Assembly (NCBI RefSeq): GCF_001550155.1
Contig: NZ_LRUF01000025.1
Span: 112,355 to 176,354 of the forward strand
Length of the DNA: 64,000 bases
Source: Pseudoalteromonas arabiensis
GTDB taxonomy: Bacteria > Pseudomonadota > Gammaproteobacteria > Enterobacterales > Alteromonadaceae
Direction of reading: 5' to 3'
Below the pieces are notes generated by a model. The model ran no database searches and was not told where the DNA came from. It saw only the letters and a list, made by a program, of their open reading frames with translations. A program made the position numbers and the translations under genes. Shown piece after piece: positions 53,558 through 63,467 of the stretch (positions are counted from its first letter, which is position 1; every line of letters starts with the position of its first letter).

Positions 53558-54610
53558 ATGAAAAAATTCATTCACATTGATATGGATTGCTTTTATGCAG
53601 CCGTTGAGATGCGTGATAACCCCGCTTTGGCAAGTGTGCCGTTAGCAATTGGCGGTAATAGTCGTCGTGGGGTGCTTTCTACAGCTAACTATATTGCTCG
53701 CCAGTATGGTGTGCGTTCGGCAATGTCTAACTACCATGCCAAACAATTATGCCCTGATCTGGTCATTGTGCCTGGGCGAATGCATGTTTACAAAGAAATC
53801 TCCACACAGATACGCGCTATTTTTGCTAAATATACCGACCTAATTGAGCCCTTATCACTTGATGAAGCTTATCTTGATGTAACTGACAGCACCGCTTGTA
53901 AAGGCAGTGCTACGCTTATGGCACAGCAAATCCGTCAAGAAATCTATGATACGACAGGCCTGACTGCATCAGCTGGCGTTGCGCCAATTAAGTTTATTGC
54001 CAAAATCGCCAGCGATGAAAACAAGCCTAATGGCCAGTTTGTCGTGTTACCTGAGCAAGTCGATGACTTTTTGGCACAATTGCCGCTGGGTAAAATCCCA
54101 GGTGTGGGCAAGGTGACTTTAGAAAAGCTGCAACTTAAGGGGCTCTATACTGGGGCTGATGTGTGTGCTAAGGGTGTTAACTGGATGCAGCAGCATGTTG
54201 GAAATTTTGGCGTTTCTCTATATCAAAAATGTGCGGGTGAATACATTGGTAAGGTATCCACAGAGCGAGTGCGTAAATCACTGAGTGTTGAGCATACCTA
54301 TGAGTACAATAAAACTAATTTGGATGAATGTTTAAGCCAATTACCCTCCTTAATGGATGAATTAACGCGCCGCCTTGATAAACAACAATTAAATAACCGT
54401 ATCAACAAATTATCGGTGAAGGTGAAGTTTGCGAACTTTGTAGTAACCAGTGCTGATCAAAGTCATCACCAATTAGATAAAAGCATATTTTCAGAACTTT
54501 TAAGTAAAGCGTATGAGCGAGGCAAAGACCAACCAGTGCGTTTATTGGGAATAGGGGTTGGAATAAAGAGTCAATCTCATGAGCATTTTCAGCTTAGTAT
54601 ATTAGACTAA
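53558..54610 (+). CDS. dinB: DNA polymerase IV (DinB)
   Basis: This Y-family translesion polymerase copies past lesions at low fidelity. The 350-residue protein has Asp8 and Asp10 in IHIDMDCFYAAVEMRD, the SLDEAYLDV motif with Asp102-Glu103, the helix-hairpin-helix KIPGVGKVTLEKL and a little-finger domain. It ends SILD without an obvious QLxLF-type clamp-binding peptide of the E. coli form, though FQLSI near the end could serve. It is preceded by a LexA box. Confidence 0.95.
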   Translation: MKKFIHIDMDCFYAAVEMRDNPALASVPLAIGGNSRRGVLSTANYIARQYGVRSAMSNYHAKQLCPDLVIVPGRMHVYKEISTQIRAIFAKYTDLIEPLSLDEAYLDVTDSTACKGSATLMAQQIRQEIYDTTGLTASAGVAPIKFIAKIASDENKPNGQFVVLPEQVDDFLAQLPLGKIPGVGKVTLEKLQLKGLYTGADVCAKGVNWMQQHVGNFGVSLYQKCAGEYIGKVSTERVRKSLSVEHTYEYNKTNLDECLSQLPSLMDELTRRLDKQQLNNRINKLSVKVKFANFVVTSADQSHHQLDKSIFSELLSKAYERGKDQPVRLLGIGVGIKSQSHEHFQLSILD

Positions 54611-54715
54611 AGGTTAACACCTTGGTGGTTGAAATTTTGATAGTGTTTGGTGGGGTGCTGAATCTTTCTATACACCTCCTTAAGACAACATTATAACTAA
54701 ATAAGAGAGATGACT

Positions 54716-56398
54716 ATGCAATCGGTCGTGATCGTGCTGCTCGGAATAATCGGTATGTTGTTCGGATGGTTTTTCTATTCGAAATTCATCGCCGAGAAGA
54801 TTTTCAAAATGGATGATAATTTTGTCACACCCGCTCATGAACTTGAAGATGGTGTTGACTATGTGCCTACAAACAAGGTTGTGTTGTGGGGCCATCATTT
54901 TACTTCAGTGGCAGGTGCTGCGCCGATAGTCGGCCCAGCGATTGCTGTATACTGGGGCTGGGTACCTGCTGTACTTTGGGTTGTATTTGGTACTATTTTC
55001 TTCGCTGGTGTGCATGACATGGGCGCTTTGTGGGCCAGTGCCCGCAATAAAGGCAAGTCGATGGGGGCACTGTCTGAGACGGTAATAGGCAAACGCACCC
55101 GTGCGTTATTTATGATTGTGGTATTTTTAGTACTGCTAATGGTCAACGCTGTATTTGGCGTTGTTATTGCCAAGTCATTTGTATCACAACCAAATGCTGT
55201 TTTTCCTGCTTGGGCTGCCATTGTTGTTGCTTTAGTTATTGGTCAGTTATTAAGACGTAAAGTGTCTTTAATCCCACTTTGCTTTGTTGGTGTGGGGATA
55301 CTTTATTACACCATTTATCTAGGAAGCGGAATGCCAATTGCTTTACCTGACGAAATGTTTGGTTTAAGCGCAAATGCGAACTGGATTATTATTTTATTCA
55401 TTTATGCTGCTATCGCTTCACTTCTACCTGTATGGATGCTGCTGCAACCACGCGACTTTATTAATGGTATGCAATTACTGGTTGGTTTAGTCCTGCTATA
55501 TGGTGCGGTATTTATTTCTATGCCAGATATCACAGCACCTGCTTTTAATACCCAAACTGCGGTGGATACGCCAAGTATTATTCCGTTGCTATTTGTTACT
55601 ATTGCCTGTGGTGCGGTGTCTGGTTTCCACGGTATCGTGTCATCGGGTACCAGCTCTAAACAGCTAAATAAAGAGACCGATGGCCGTTTTGTTGGTTATT
55701 TAGGTGCCGTGGGCGAAGGCATGCTAGCGTTGATTACCCTAGTTGCGGTAAGTGGTGTTGCGCTTGCTGTTTCGCCTGAAGAGTGGCATGAAATTTACAG
55801 TCATTTAGGGGCTGGTAGTGTCAGTGCATTTATTAATGGCGGTGCTAACTTAATTGAAAGCGGCTGGGGCTTGTCAAACGAGATAGCTTCAACATTACTT
55901 GCCGTGATGGTTGTGTTATTCGCTGGTACAACGATGGATTCGGGTGTGCGTCTGCAGCGTTATATTATCCAAGAATGGGGTGATATTTATAACATCAGTA
56001 TTATTCGCAATGGTGTGATTGCAACTTTAATTGCTGTGCTGTGTTGCTTACTGCTAGCTTTTGGTGCTGGTGGTGCTGATGGCAGTGGCGGTATGATTAT
56101 TTGGCCTCTATTTGGTTCTACTAACCAGATCCTTGCAAGCTTAACGTTACTGGTTATTTCGGTGATGTTAATTAAAGCGAACCGTCCTGCAAAATATACA
56201 CTGATCCCGATGAGCTTTGTGCTAGTGATGGCGTTTTTTGCTGGCGTAATCAAACTGGGTGAATACTATCAGCAAGGTAACTGGCTGTTAGTTACTCTTG
56301 ATGTTTTAGTGCTTGTAATTAGCGTTTTGGTGATGTTAGAAGCGTGGTCTGTGATCGTTAAGCATCGTAACGATAATAAGCAAGTTACAGAGCAGTAA
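54716..56398 (+). CDS. CstA-family carbon starvation transporter
   Basis: The 560-residue integral membrane protein has about 16 hydrophobic segments and the CstA signature near the N-terminus (DGVDYVPTNKVVLWGHHFTS, AGAAPIVGPAIA). It is the shorter form of the family, lacking the longer C-terminus of CstA and BtsT. Known relatives import pyruvate or peptides; the substrate here is undetermined. The ATG at 54716 is chosen because GAGAG has good spacing there. Confidence 0.88.
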   Translation: MQSVVIVLLGIIGMLFGWFFYSKFIAEKIFKMDDNFVTPAHELEDGVDYVPTNKVVLWGHHFTSVAGAAPIVGPAIAVYWGWVPAVLWVVFGTIFFAGVHDMGALWASARNKGKSMGALSETVIGKRTRALFMIVVFLVLLMVNAVFGVVIAKSFVSQPNAVFPAWAAIVVALVIGQLLRRKVSLIPLCFVGVGILYYTIYLGSGMPIALPDEMFGLSANANWIIILFIYAAIASLLPVWMLLQPRDFINGMQLLVGLVLLYGAVFISMPDITAPAFNTQTAVDTPSIIPLLFVTIACGAVSGFHGIVSSGTSSKQLNKETDGRFVGYLGAVGEGMLALITLVAVSGVALAVSPEEWHEIYSHLGAGSVSAFINGGANLIESGWGLSNEIASTLLAVMVVLFAGTTMDSGVRLQRYIIQEWGDIYNISIIRNGVIATLIAVLCCLLLAFGAGGADGSGGMIIWPLFGSTNQILASLTLLVISVMLIKANRPAKYTLIPMSFVLVMAFFAGVIKLGEYYQQGNWLLVTLDVLVLVISVLVMLEAWSVIVKHRNDNKQVTEQ

Positions 56399-56501
56399 AC
56401 TTAGCTTGCCAGCCATAAAGCAGCTTAATTTGCTTGGCTGGCAATAGCTGACCAAATCAATGATAATACGGTCCTATGTTTCTAACAGCAGGACCTTTTT
56501 T

Positions 56502-58025
56502 ATGGCATACCCTCATGCAATTTCAGCACCTCAGATTGCTGATGCAGATCACGATGCATTAATTATTATCAGTGATGACTTTTCTTCTTTAGCTGATCAA
56601 AATTTAAGTCAAGCAATTACTACACATCAAGCTGTTGATGCACGTATTGGTAAGCAAGTTACGTTACTTGTGATTGATTCTAAACGTGTAATTTTAGCAC
56701 CGACAGGTCCACTTAATCGCGACTATGACGATGTACGTCGTTATTTTGATGCTGCAAAGCAAGGTATATTAGAAGCCAAAACATCAGGTAGCACTAAACC
56801 AGCTTTGTACTTACCACAAGCAAGCCAAGATGGGCGTTATCAACATGCACTTGAAGTGGCTTTTTTAGGTGCATGTCAGGCATTGTGGCAACCGCTTGAA
56901 GCGCGAGAATTTCATGGGCAATCCATTGAGCCTATTAGTCAAATTAGTCTTATTGGCGCAAATGAGCAAACAACGAAAGCTGTGAATGCGATTGCAGCGG
57001 GTCAATACGCTGCGCGTGATTTATGTGGTACGGAGCCTGAGCGCATGGCACCACCACGTTTTGCAGATTACTGTGTTGAGTTATTTGCAGGCAGCAAGGT
57101 ATCTGTTGAGGTGATTTCAGATATCAACACTATCGATAAAGATTACCCAATGATGAGCACGGTAGCACGTGCTTCTTACGCTGTTGAGCGCCATCACCCA
57201 CGCGTTGTGAAACTAGAATATGTACCTGAAGGCGACGTTGAGCGTACCTTGATGTTTGTTGGTAAAGGTTTAGTTTACGATACCGGTGGTGCAGACCTTA
57301 AAGTTGGTGGCTTTATGGCAGGTATGAGCCGCGATAAAGGCGGTGCTGCTTCGGTAGCTGGCTTTATGAAGTCAGTGGCAGACTATGCTCCAAAAGGGGT
57401 AAAAGTGATTGCTTATTTAGCCGTGGTTCGTAATTCGATTGGTTCTGATTGCTTTGTTCCAGATGAAATCATTACAAGTCGTGAAGGTGTGCGTGTGCGT
57501 ATTGGCAATACGGATGCAGAGGGGCGTTTAGCAATGGGTGACTTACTAAGTGAAATGAAAGACCGCGCATTAAACGAAGTAAACCCTGAGCTATTCACTG
57601 TGGCAACTCTAACTGGTCACGCAGCACGAGCCATGGGTCCTTACAGCGCTTATGTTGAAAATGGCCCCGCACGTCAGGCTAATATTTCACGTAAACTTGC
57701 TGATTTAGGCGACTTATGGGCCGATGCTGCAGAGGTTTCTCGTAGCCGCCGTGAAGATTATGACTTTATTAAGCCGCGCACGTTAGCTGATGATGTATTA
57801 TCAAGTAATAATGCAGCTTCTGCAGTGACTGCACGTGGTCACCAATTTCCAATGGCGTTCTTGGCGATTGTTGGTGGCTTAGATAAGCATGGCACTGAAT
57901 CAGCGCAACCATTACCGTATGTGCACATGGATATTGCGGGCAGTGGTGTAGAAGGCGGTGACTGGCAACACGGCAAGCCAACCGCTGCAACAGTTAGCAG
58001 CTTATTTGCACGTTATTGTTTGTAA
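56502..58025 (+). CDS. Second M17 leucyl aminopeptidase family protein
   Basis: The 507-residue protein has the M17 catalytic domain with metal ligands in VGKGLVYDTGG, ADLKVGGFMAGMSRDKGGA and [14 protein letters not shown], so it is probably active. The N-terminal domain and most loops differ from PepA at 8037, so they are distant paralogues. The ATG at 56502 has AGGA 8 bases upstream. It is monocistronic and followed by a terminator. Confidence 0.88.
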   Translation: MAYPHAISAPQIADADHDALIIISDDFSSLADQNLSQAITTHQAVDARIGKQVTLLVIDSKRVILAPTGPLNRDYDDVRRYFDAAKQGILEAKTSGSTKPALYLPQASQDGRYQHALEVAFLGACQALWQPLEAREFHGQSIEPISQISLIGANEQTTKAVNAIAAGQYAARDLCGTEPERMAPPRFADYCVELFAGSKVSVEVISDINTIDKDYPMMSTVARASYAVERHHPRVVKLEYVPEGDVERTLMFVGKGLVYDTGGADLKVGGFMAGMSRDKGGAASVAGFMKSVADYAPKGVKVIAYLAVVRNSIGSDCFVPDEIITSREGVRVRIGNTDAEGRLAMGDLLSEMKDRALNEVNPELFTVATLTGHAARAMGPYSAYVENGPARQANISRKLADLGDLWADAAEVSRSRREDYDFIKPRTLADDVLSSNNAASAVTARGHQFPMAFLAIVGGLDKHGTESAQPLPYVHMDIAGSGVEGGDWQHGKPTAATVSSLFARYCL

Positions 58026-58039
58026 GTTATTAGATTAAG

Positions 58040-58067
58040 AAAAAACCCGCATCATGCGGGTTTTTTT
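58040..58067. terminator. Intrinsic terminator after the second M17 gene
   Basis: CCCGCAT/ATGCGGG stem flanked by A6 and T7. It probably serves the converging chemoreceptor gene also. Confidence 0.88.
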
Positions 58068-58071
58068 GTCG

Positions 58072-59709
58072 TTAGTCGAGCTTGAAGCGGTTTACAACAT
58101 CATTTAATGCTTGGGAGCTTTGCTTTAAGTTTTCACTGTCACTTGATAATCCTTGAGTATTTGATAAGGATTGCTCGGTGGACTGTGAAAGTTCATTGAT
58201 TCGTAAATTTACCTCATCTGCTGCGCTTGTTTGTTGCTCTGTGGCGCGTGCTATCTGGCTATTCATGTCTTTAATTACACTCACTAAGCGCTCAATTTCT
58301 GTCAACGATGCGTTCGCTTCACTCGCTTGTAGTACGGTATCGCTTGAAAGCTGTTGACTTGCTGATACTGCATCAACAGCGGCTTGAGCACCGATTTGTA
58401 ATTTACTGATCATAGCTTGAATTTCATCAGTGCTCTTGCCGGTGCGGCTAGCAAGGGTGCGCACTTCATCAGCGACAACCGCAAAGCCGCGGCCTTGTTC
58501 ACCAGCTCGAGCTGCTTCTATAGCTGCGTTCAACGCCAGTAGATTAGTTTGCTCGGCGATACTGCGTATCACATCAAGTACAGAGCCTATATTGTTACTT
58601 TCGGCTGCAAGGTCTGCGGTCGCTTGACTGACTTGCTCAATATTATGCGACAGTGTTTCTATAGCTGTGATGGTTTTATTTAACACTTGCTTGCCATTTT
58701 CAGCGTTATGGGATGCTTCATTGGCTGCATGTTCAGCTTGTTCGGCATTTTGACTGACATCGTGGATTTGGTGTGTCATTTGCTCCATTGCTGTAGCCAC
58801 TTGAGTTGAACTGTCATTTTGAAGTTCTATAAATGACAGGTTGGTTTTACTGGCATCATCGACATTGTGAGCGAATTGGTTCACCTGTTGTGCATTATGT
58901 GCAACATGCTTGAGCGATTCACGCATTTTAGCGGTGTAAAGATTGAAGTAGCGCGATAACCGTGACACTTCATCATTGCCATTTTCATCAAGTTGCTGAG
59001 TTAAGTCGCCTTCTCCTTGGGAAATATCTTTCATCATGTTAGCGGCAAGCTGCGTTGGTCGTAAAATGCTATTTGCAATGAGATAACTGAGCGCAGTTAA
59101 CAGGGCGATAATGATCACGGCAGTGATAATGACGTGGTTTCGCAGTGAAGCAAATGCCTCTTCAATGGTATCGATATAGACACCTGAGCCAACAATCCAC
59201 TGCCACTTAGCAAAGCCTTTAACATAGGCAATTTTATCGACGGGCTGATCTTTCCCAGGCTTTGGCCACTTGTAAGGGATAAATCCTTCACCTTGCTTTT
59301 TGACAATATTGACCATATCGACAAATAACAGTACGCCATCAGGATCTTTACTGCCCGCAAGTGATTTACCATTTAGTTCTGGTTTAAATGGATGCATCAC
59401 CATGACGGGTTGGTAGTCATTTATCCAAAAATAATTGTTATTGTCGTACCGTAGTGCAGAAATAGTTTGTAAGGCAGCTTGTTTTGCTTGCTCTTCGCTG
59501 AGCTTTCCTTCTTTAAAAAGTGCATAGTTATGTTCAATAATACTATGAGCTGATTCAACTAAGTTTTGGGTTTTGATGTATTGTTCTTGTTCTAAAGATT
59601 CATATTGTTGCGTTAAGCTTGATATGCTTAAAAAGATAAGACCAATCACTACTACGCTCACCAACATGGCAAGACGTTGTAAAATAGTAAAGCGGCGTAA
59701 ATAATTCAT
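58072..59709 (-). CDS. Methyl-accepting chemotaxis protein with sCache_2-like sensor
   Basis: The 545-residue protein has a first membrane segment (about 10-30), a periplasmic single-Cache domain (about 35-185, [20 protein letters not shown]), a second segment (about 190-212), a HAMP domain and a signalling domain with the hairpin [20 protein letters not shown]. No NWETF-type pentapeptide for CheR/CheB tethering is present at the C-terminus. The sensor type often binds small carboxylates; the ligand here is unknown. Confidence 0.93.
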   Translation of the reverse strand: MNYLRRFTILQRLAMLVSVVVIGLIFLSISSLTQQYESLEQEQYIKTQNLVESAHSIIEHNYALFKEGKLSEEQAKQAALQTISALRYDNNNYFWINDYQPVMVMHPFKPELNGKSLAGSKDPDGVLLFVDMVNIVKKQGEGFIPYKWPKPGKDQPVDKIAYVKGFAKWQWIVGSGVYIDTIEEAFASLRNHVIITAVIIIALLTALSYLIANSILRPTQLAANMMKDISQGEGDLTQQLDENGNDEVSRLSRYFNLYTAKMRESLKHVAHNAQQVNQFAHNVDDASKTNLSFIELQNDSSTQVATAMEQMTHQIHDVSQNAEQAEHAANEASHNAENGKQVLNKTITAIETLSHNIEQVSQATADLAAESNNIGSVLDVIRSIAEQTNLLALNAAIEAARAGEQGRGFAVVADEVRTLASRTGKSTDEIQAMISKLQIGAQAAVDAVSASQQLSSDTVLQASEANASLTEIERLVSVIKDMNSQIARATEQQTSAADEVNLRINELSQSTEQSLSNTQGLSSDSENLKQSSQALNDVVNRFKLD

Positions 59710-59805
59710 GTATATTCCTTCGTCATGCTCATAGGAGCAATGTATTAAGCGTAGCTAAAATAGGTCGAAAATCTAGTTAACTAGTAGAATATATTGAGAC
59801 AAAAA

Positions 59806-59831
59806 AAAGGCTGATTTTACAATCAGCCTTT
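59806..59831 (-). terminator. Intrinsic terminator of the DPP4-type gene
   Basis: AAAGGCTGATT pairs with AATCAGCCTTT around TTAC. On the minus strand the stem is followed by eight T. Confidence 0.85.
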
Positions 59832-59858
59832 AGTCTAAGTTATCGAAATTAAACTAGA

Positions 59859-62084
59859 TTACTCAACGTTAAAGTGTCGGTTGAAGAAACTTGTGATAGT
59901 TTGGTGTAAGTGCGTTTGTACGCTCTTGCCACGTAAACTGTGTTTTGAGCCAGGGTAAGTCATCATTTCGAACTGCTTTTCTTGATCTTGCAGTTGTTTG
60001 AACAACTTAGTGGCGTGAGTGAATAACACGTTGTCATCGGCCATACCGTGGTAAATCATCAACGGGCCTTTTAAGCCTTCAGCATAGGGGAATACGGCAC
60101 TTGCTTCGTAGCCTTTTGCGTTGCTAGCAGGGTGACCGACATAACGCTCAGTGTAGTGCGTATCGTACAGTGCCCAATCAGTTACTGGCGCACCAGAAAC
60201 ACCGGCTTTGAAGTAGTCGCCCGCTTTAAACATCGTCATAAGCGCCATGTAACCACCGTAGCTGTGGCCATAAATACCAATACGCTCAGGGTCAACGTAA
60301 TCAAGAGTACGTAAGAACTCGACACCTTTGATTTGGTCTGCAACTTCAGCAACACCTAAGTGCTTATAAATCACGTCTTCAAACTTTTTACCACGGTTGT
60401 ATGAACCACGGTTGTCAAGTTGGAAAATAACATAGCCTTGTTGCGCCATATACTGGAAGTACAAGTTTTTGCTGCGCCAGCTATTAGTGACACGTTGCGC
60501 GTGAGGACCCCCATATACATTTACAATGACAGGGTGTTTTTTACCATCTTGATAATTTGTTGGCTTGAACAAACGATAATGCATAGTCTGTCCATCTTCA
60601 GCCGTTAATGTACCGTATTCTGGGGTGATTAAATCAGCGAGATAAGGCGTTAATGGGTGTGACTTATCTAACTTGTTTTCTTCAAGCCAGGTGATGAAAT
60701 CACCATTGATTTTACGTAACGCAGCAGAGCCTGGTTTGTTAACTGATGAGCTGTTATCGATAAAAGTTTTGTTATCTTTTGCAATGACCACATTGTGGTA
60801 TGCACCAAGTTCAGTTACGCGCTTAATTTCGCCTTTTTTGAATAGCGGTACGCTGTAAAGGTGGCTTTCAAGTGCTGTGTCTTTACGGCCAGCAAAATAA
60901 ACGATGCCTTTTTTCTCATCAATCCCTTTTAAGCTATCAACAACCCAATCACCTTGTGTGATTTGGCGGATCATTTCACCGTTTGTGCGATATAAATATA
61001 GGTGTTTAAAGCCATCACGTTCAGATGCCCATACAAAGTGCTTTTTATCATTTAAGAACTCAAGATCAAAGTGTAGGTTTATCCACGTTTTGCTTGTTTC
61101 TGTTAATGCGACTTTTTGTTTTTTACTATCGCTATTATAAAAACGCAGCTCTAAATTGTGTTGTGAACGGTCTTGCCACTGATATGACAAAGTTTTGTTG
61201 TCTTTTAACCACTTAGCTCGCGCGATGTAGATGTCTTTATCTTCACCTAAATCAATCCAGTCAGTTTTTTGATTGTTGATATTTACTACGCCAAGTTTTA
61301 TTTCAACATTATCAGTGCCAGTGAACGGATAGCGTTGATTAAAAAGCTTTACTTCATCTGCGTAAATTTCGTTACGAATGGCTTCTTTTACAGGGCTTTC
61401 ATCAACACGGGTATAGGCAATTTTTGCTTCATCACCTGACCACCAGTAGCCCGTCATTCGGCCCATTTCTTCTTGTGCAACAAATTCAGCCATGCCGTTT
61501 TTAATTACGCCACCGCCATCGTTACTTAATTGAATTTCTTTACCTGTTTTTAAATTAAGTGCGTAAAGATTTTGCTCACGGATAAAAGATACATAATGCC
61601 CTTTTGGTGAGAAACGTGCATCGGTTTCAAATGCGTCAGTGTCCGTTAACTTGCGGCTTTTAGCTGAGGCAAGTTCGTAGTAGTAAAGATCACCATTAAG
61701 TGGAAAAAGGAGTGCCTTTCCATCTTTTGACCATTTGTATTCTAAAATGCCTTTACCAAAAATACGCTGACGCTCACGACGTGCTTTTTCTTCATCAGAT
61801 AAATTTTCTGGGCCTGAAAATAATGCTGCGGAGTCAACCAGTAGACGATTTTTGTTATCTTTTAGATTGTATTCCCATAAATCGTAGCGGTTATAGTCAT
61901 CTGTTTTACCTTGTAGGTAAGTAACTCGACTTCCATCAGGTGAAAACTTTAACTGTACCGGCGCTTTACCTGCTAGGCTTGGATCATCAAAAATACGTTC
62001 TAGGGTGAGTTGTTCTGCGTTTACATTAAATACCGTTGCAACCATTGGCAGGGCAAGTGAGAGATGTTTAATTTTTTTTAGCAC
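59859..62084 (-). CDS. Dipeptidyl peptidase IV-like serine peptidase (S9B)
   Basis: The 741-residue protein has a signal peptide ending near FNVNA, an N-terminal beta-propeller and a C-terminal alpha/beta-hydrolase domain with the nucleophile Ser in GIYGHSYGGYMALM, the Asp in GMADDNVLFTH and the His in GSKHSLRG. The propeller carries FVAQEEMGRMTGYWWS, holding the Glu pair that grips the substrate N-terminus. It would remove X-Pro or X-Ala dipeptides in the periplasm. The start is GTG, with AAAGG 7 bases upstream. Confidence 0.92.
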   Translation of the reverse strand: MLKKIKHLSLALPMVATVFNVNAEQLTLERIFDDPSLAGKAPVQLKFSPDGSRVTYLQGKTDDYNRYDLWEYNLKDNKNRLLVDSAALFSGPENLSDEEKARRERQRIFGKGILEYKWSKDGKALLFPLNGDLYYYELASAKSRKLTDTDAFETDARFSPKGHYVSFIREQNLYALNLKTGKEIQLSNDGGGVIKNGMAEFVAQEEMGRMTGYWWSGDEAKIAYTRVDESPVKEAIRNEIYADEVKLFNQRYPFTGTDNVEIKLGVVNINNQKTDWIDLGEDKDIYIARAKWLKDNKTLSYQWQDRSQHNLELRFYNSDSKKQKVALTETSKTWINLHFDLEFLNDKKHFVWASERDGFKHLYLYRTNGEMIRQITQGDWVVDSLKGIDEKKGIVYFAGRKDTALESHLYSVPLFKKGEIKRVTELGAYHNVVIAKDNKTFIDNSSSVNKPGSAALRKINGDFITWLEENKLDKSHPLTPYLADLITPEYGTLTAEDGQTMHYRLFKPTNYQDGKKHPVIVNVYGGPHAQRVTNSWRSKNLYFQYMAQQGYVIFQLDNRGSYNRGKKFEDVIYKHLGVAEVADQIKGVEFLRTLDYVDPERIGIYGHSYGGYMALMTMFKAGDYFKAGVSGAPVTDWALYDTHYTERYVGHPASNAKGYEASAVFPYAEGLKGPLMIYHGMADDNVLFTHATKLFKQLQDQEKQFEMMTYPGSKHSLRGKSVQTHLHQTITSFFNRHFNVE

Positions 62085-62195
62085 AAGGGTACCTTTGCTC
62101 GAATAAAAACTGCCACGATGTTAATGGTAAGCTTAGGCAACTGCAACTAAATGCTATAAAGTAGCAGGGGTACAACTTAGATTTAAGGATTTTTG

Positions 62196-62600
62196 ATGGA
62201 AAATACCTACTCGCCGTTTTCGCTGGCCAAAGAACTACAACGCGACTGTATCGAACTTGCTGATTGGCCACTGTGTAAAGTATTGCTGATGAATGACAGC
62301 CAATATCCATGGTTTATTTTAGTGCCTAGAGAGGCGGGTGTTAAAGAGATCATTGACCTGTCTGAACAGCAACAAATTATGTTACTTCAAGAATCTGCTA
62401 AGTTAAGCAAGCTGCTTCAACAGGTATTTAGTCCTGATAAGCTGAATGTTGCTGCACTGGGTAACATGGTACCGCAATTACATATTCATCATATTGCGCG
62501 TTTTAAAAGCGATGCCGCATGGCCCGCACCTGTATGGGGAAAGTTACCTGCTATACCTTATAGCGATGAGCAAATTTCAGCACTTAAAGCGCATTTTTAA
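62196..62600 (+). CDS. HIT domain protein
   Basis: The 134-residue protein has the histidine-triad motif QLHIHHIAR, as in short HIT proteins that hydrolyse nucleotidyl phosphoramidates or sulfates. WPLCKVLLMND and PWFILVPRE are the usual early strands. The substrate is unknown. The ATG at 62196 has AAGGA 6 bases upstream. A weak intergenic gap separates it from the next gene. Confidence 0.85.
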   Translation: MENTYSPFSLAKELQRDCIELADWPLCKVLLMNDSQYPWFILVPREAGVKEIIDLSEQQQIMLLQESAKLSKLLQQVFSPDKLNVAALGNMVPQLHIHHIARFKSDAAWPAPVWGKLPAIPYSDEQISALKAHF

Positions 62601-62655
62601 TATTCGTGCTAGAGTAAAATTTATTTTTCAGAATGCCAAAAGGAGGGAGTAAGAA

Positions 62656-63405
62656 GTGAAGAGATTAATGCTTTCAGTACTTTTTATTTTTAGCTCCTTT
62701 TCGTGTTTTGCTAAAAGTTATTACTTTGTAGGGAGCCATTTCCCCGCAATTTTGGAGCCTAATCCCCAAGGAGATGCTACCGGACTGGGTGCTGATATTG
62801 TTCATGAAATATGTCGGCGTTTAGGGCATACCGTAATTATCGATGTGATGCCATTGAAGCGAGCGTTGAAAATGGTTGAGCAAGGGAAGGCTGATGCGAT
62901 TATTGGACCCTACAAGTCGCTGCTTCGCGAGCAATATATTCTGTACAGTGAACTGCCTTTCTATGAGGATCCTATTGTATTTTATACTAAACCGAGTAAC
63001 TCAGTTACCTGGCTTGGCAACTTCGCTAGTTTAAAAAAAGACGTAATAGGTGTAATTCGAGGTTGGGATTACGGTCAAGAGTTTAAGCGTTATGAATCGA
63101 GTTTGTCACTCTCTGAGGTGGCGAGTGTGCAAGCAAGCTTTTTACAGTTAATGTACGATAGAGTTGATCTGCTTCTGGCTCATCCACGTGCGGCAAAGCC
63201 TGTAATAGAAAGATTAGGGATTGCTGAGGACGTTATTATGCTTTCGCCCTTGCTAACTGTTAATCAAGGCTATTTTGGTTTTTCTAAACAACGAGAGTTA
63301 GGTCGTTTTATTGATGAGTTTAACCGAGAGTTTCATAACATGTTGATAAGTGGCGATATCGTAAAGTTAAACAACAAGTATGGACTCAGTTTTGTTGCTC
63401 ATTAA
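62656..63405 (+). CDS. Family 3 periplasmic solute-binding-like protein
   Basis: The 249-residue protein has a signal peptide ending near CFA and a mature part like SBP_bac_3 proteins: GLGADIVHEICRRLGHTV, MPLKRALKMVEQGKADAI and SELPFYEDPIVFYTKP. The start is GTG with AGGAGGG 8 bases upstream. No ABC permease or ATPase genes are nearby, so it may be an orphan binding or sensing protein. It resembles the one at 50582 only in broad fold. Confidence 0.78.
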   Translation: MKRLMLSVLFIFSSFSCFAKSYYFVGSHFPAILEPNPQGDATGLGADIVHEICRRLGHTVIIDVMPLKRALKMVEQGKADAIIGPYKSLLREQYILYSELPFYEDPIVFYTKPSNSVTWLGNFASLKKDVIGVIRGWDYGQEFKRYESSLSLSEVASVQASFLQLMYDRVDLLLAHPRAAKPVIERLGIAEDVIMLSPLLTVNQGYFGFSKQRELGRFIDEFNREFHNMLISGDIVKLNNKYGLSFVAH

Positions 63406-63421
63406 TAAGCTTCAAATAATA

Positions 63422-63448
63422 AAAAACGCTGCCACTGGCAGCGTTTTT
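63422..63448. terminator. Bidirectional intrinsic terminator
   Basis: AAAAACGCTGCC pairs with GGCAGCGTTTTT around a small loop, between two converging genes. Confidence 0.88.
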
Positions 63449-63467
63449 AACTTCAAAAATAACTGGT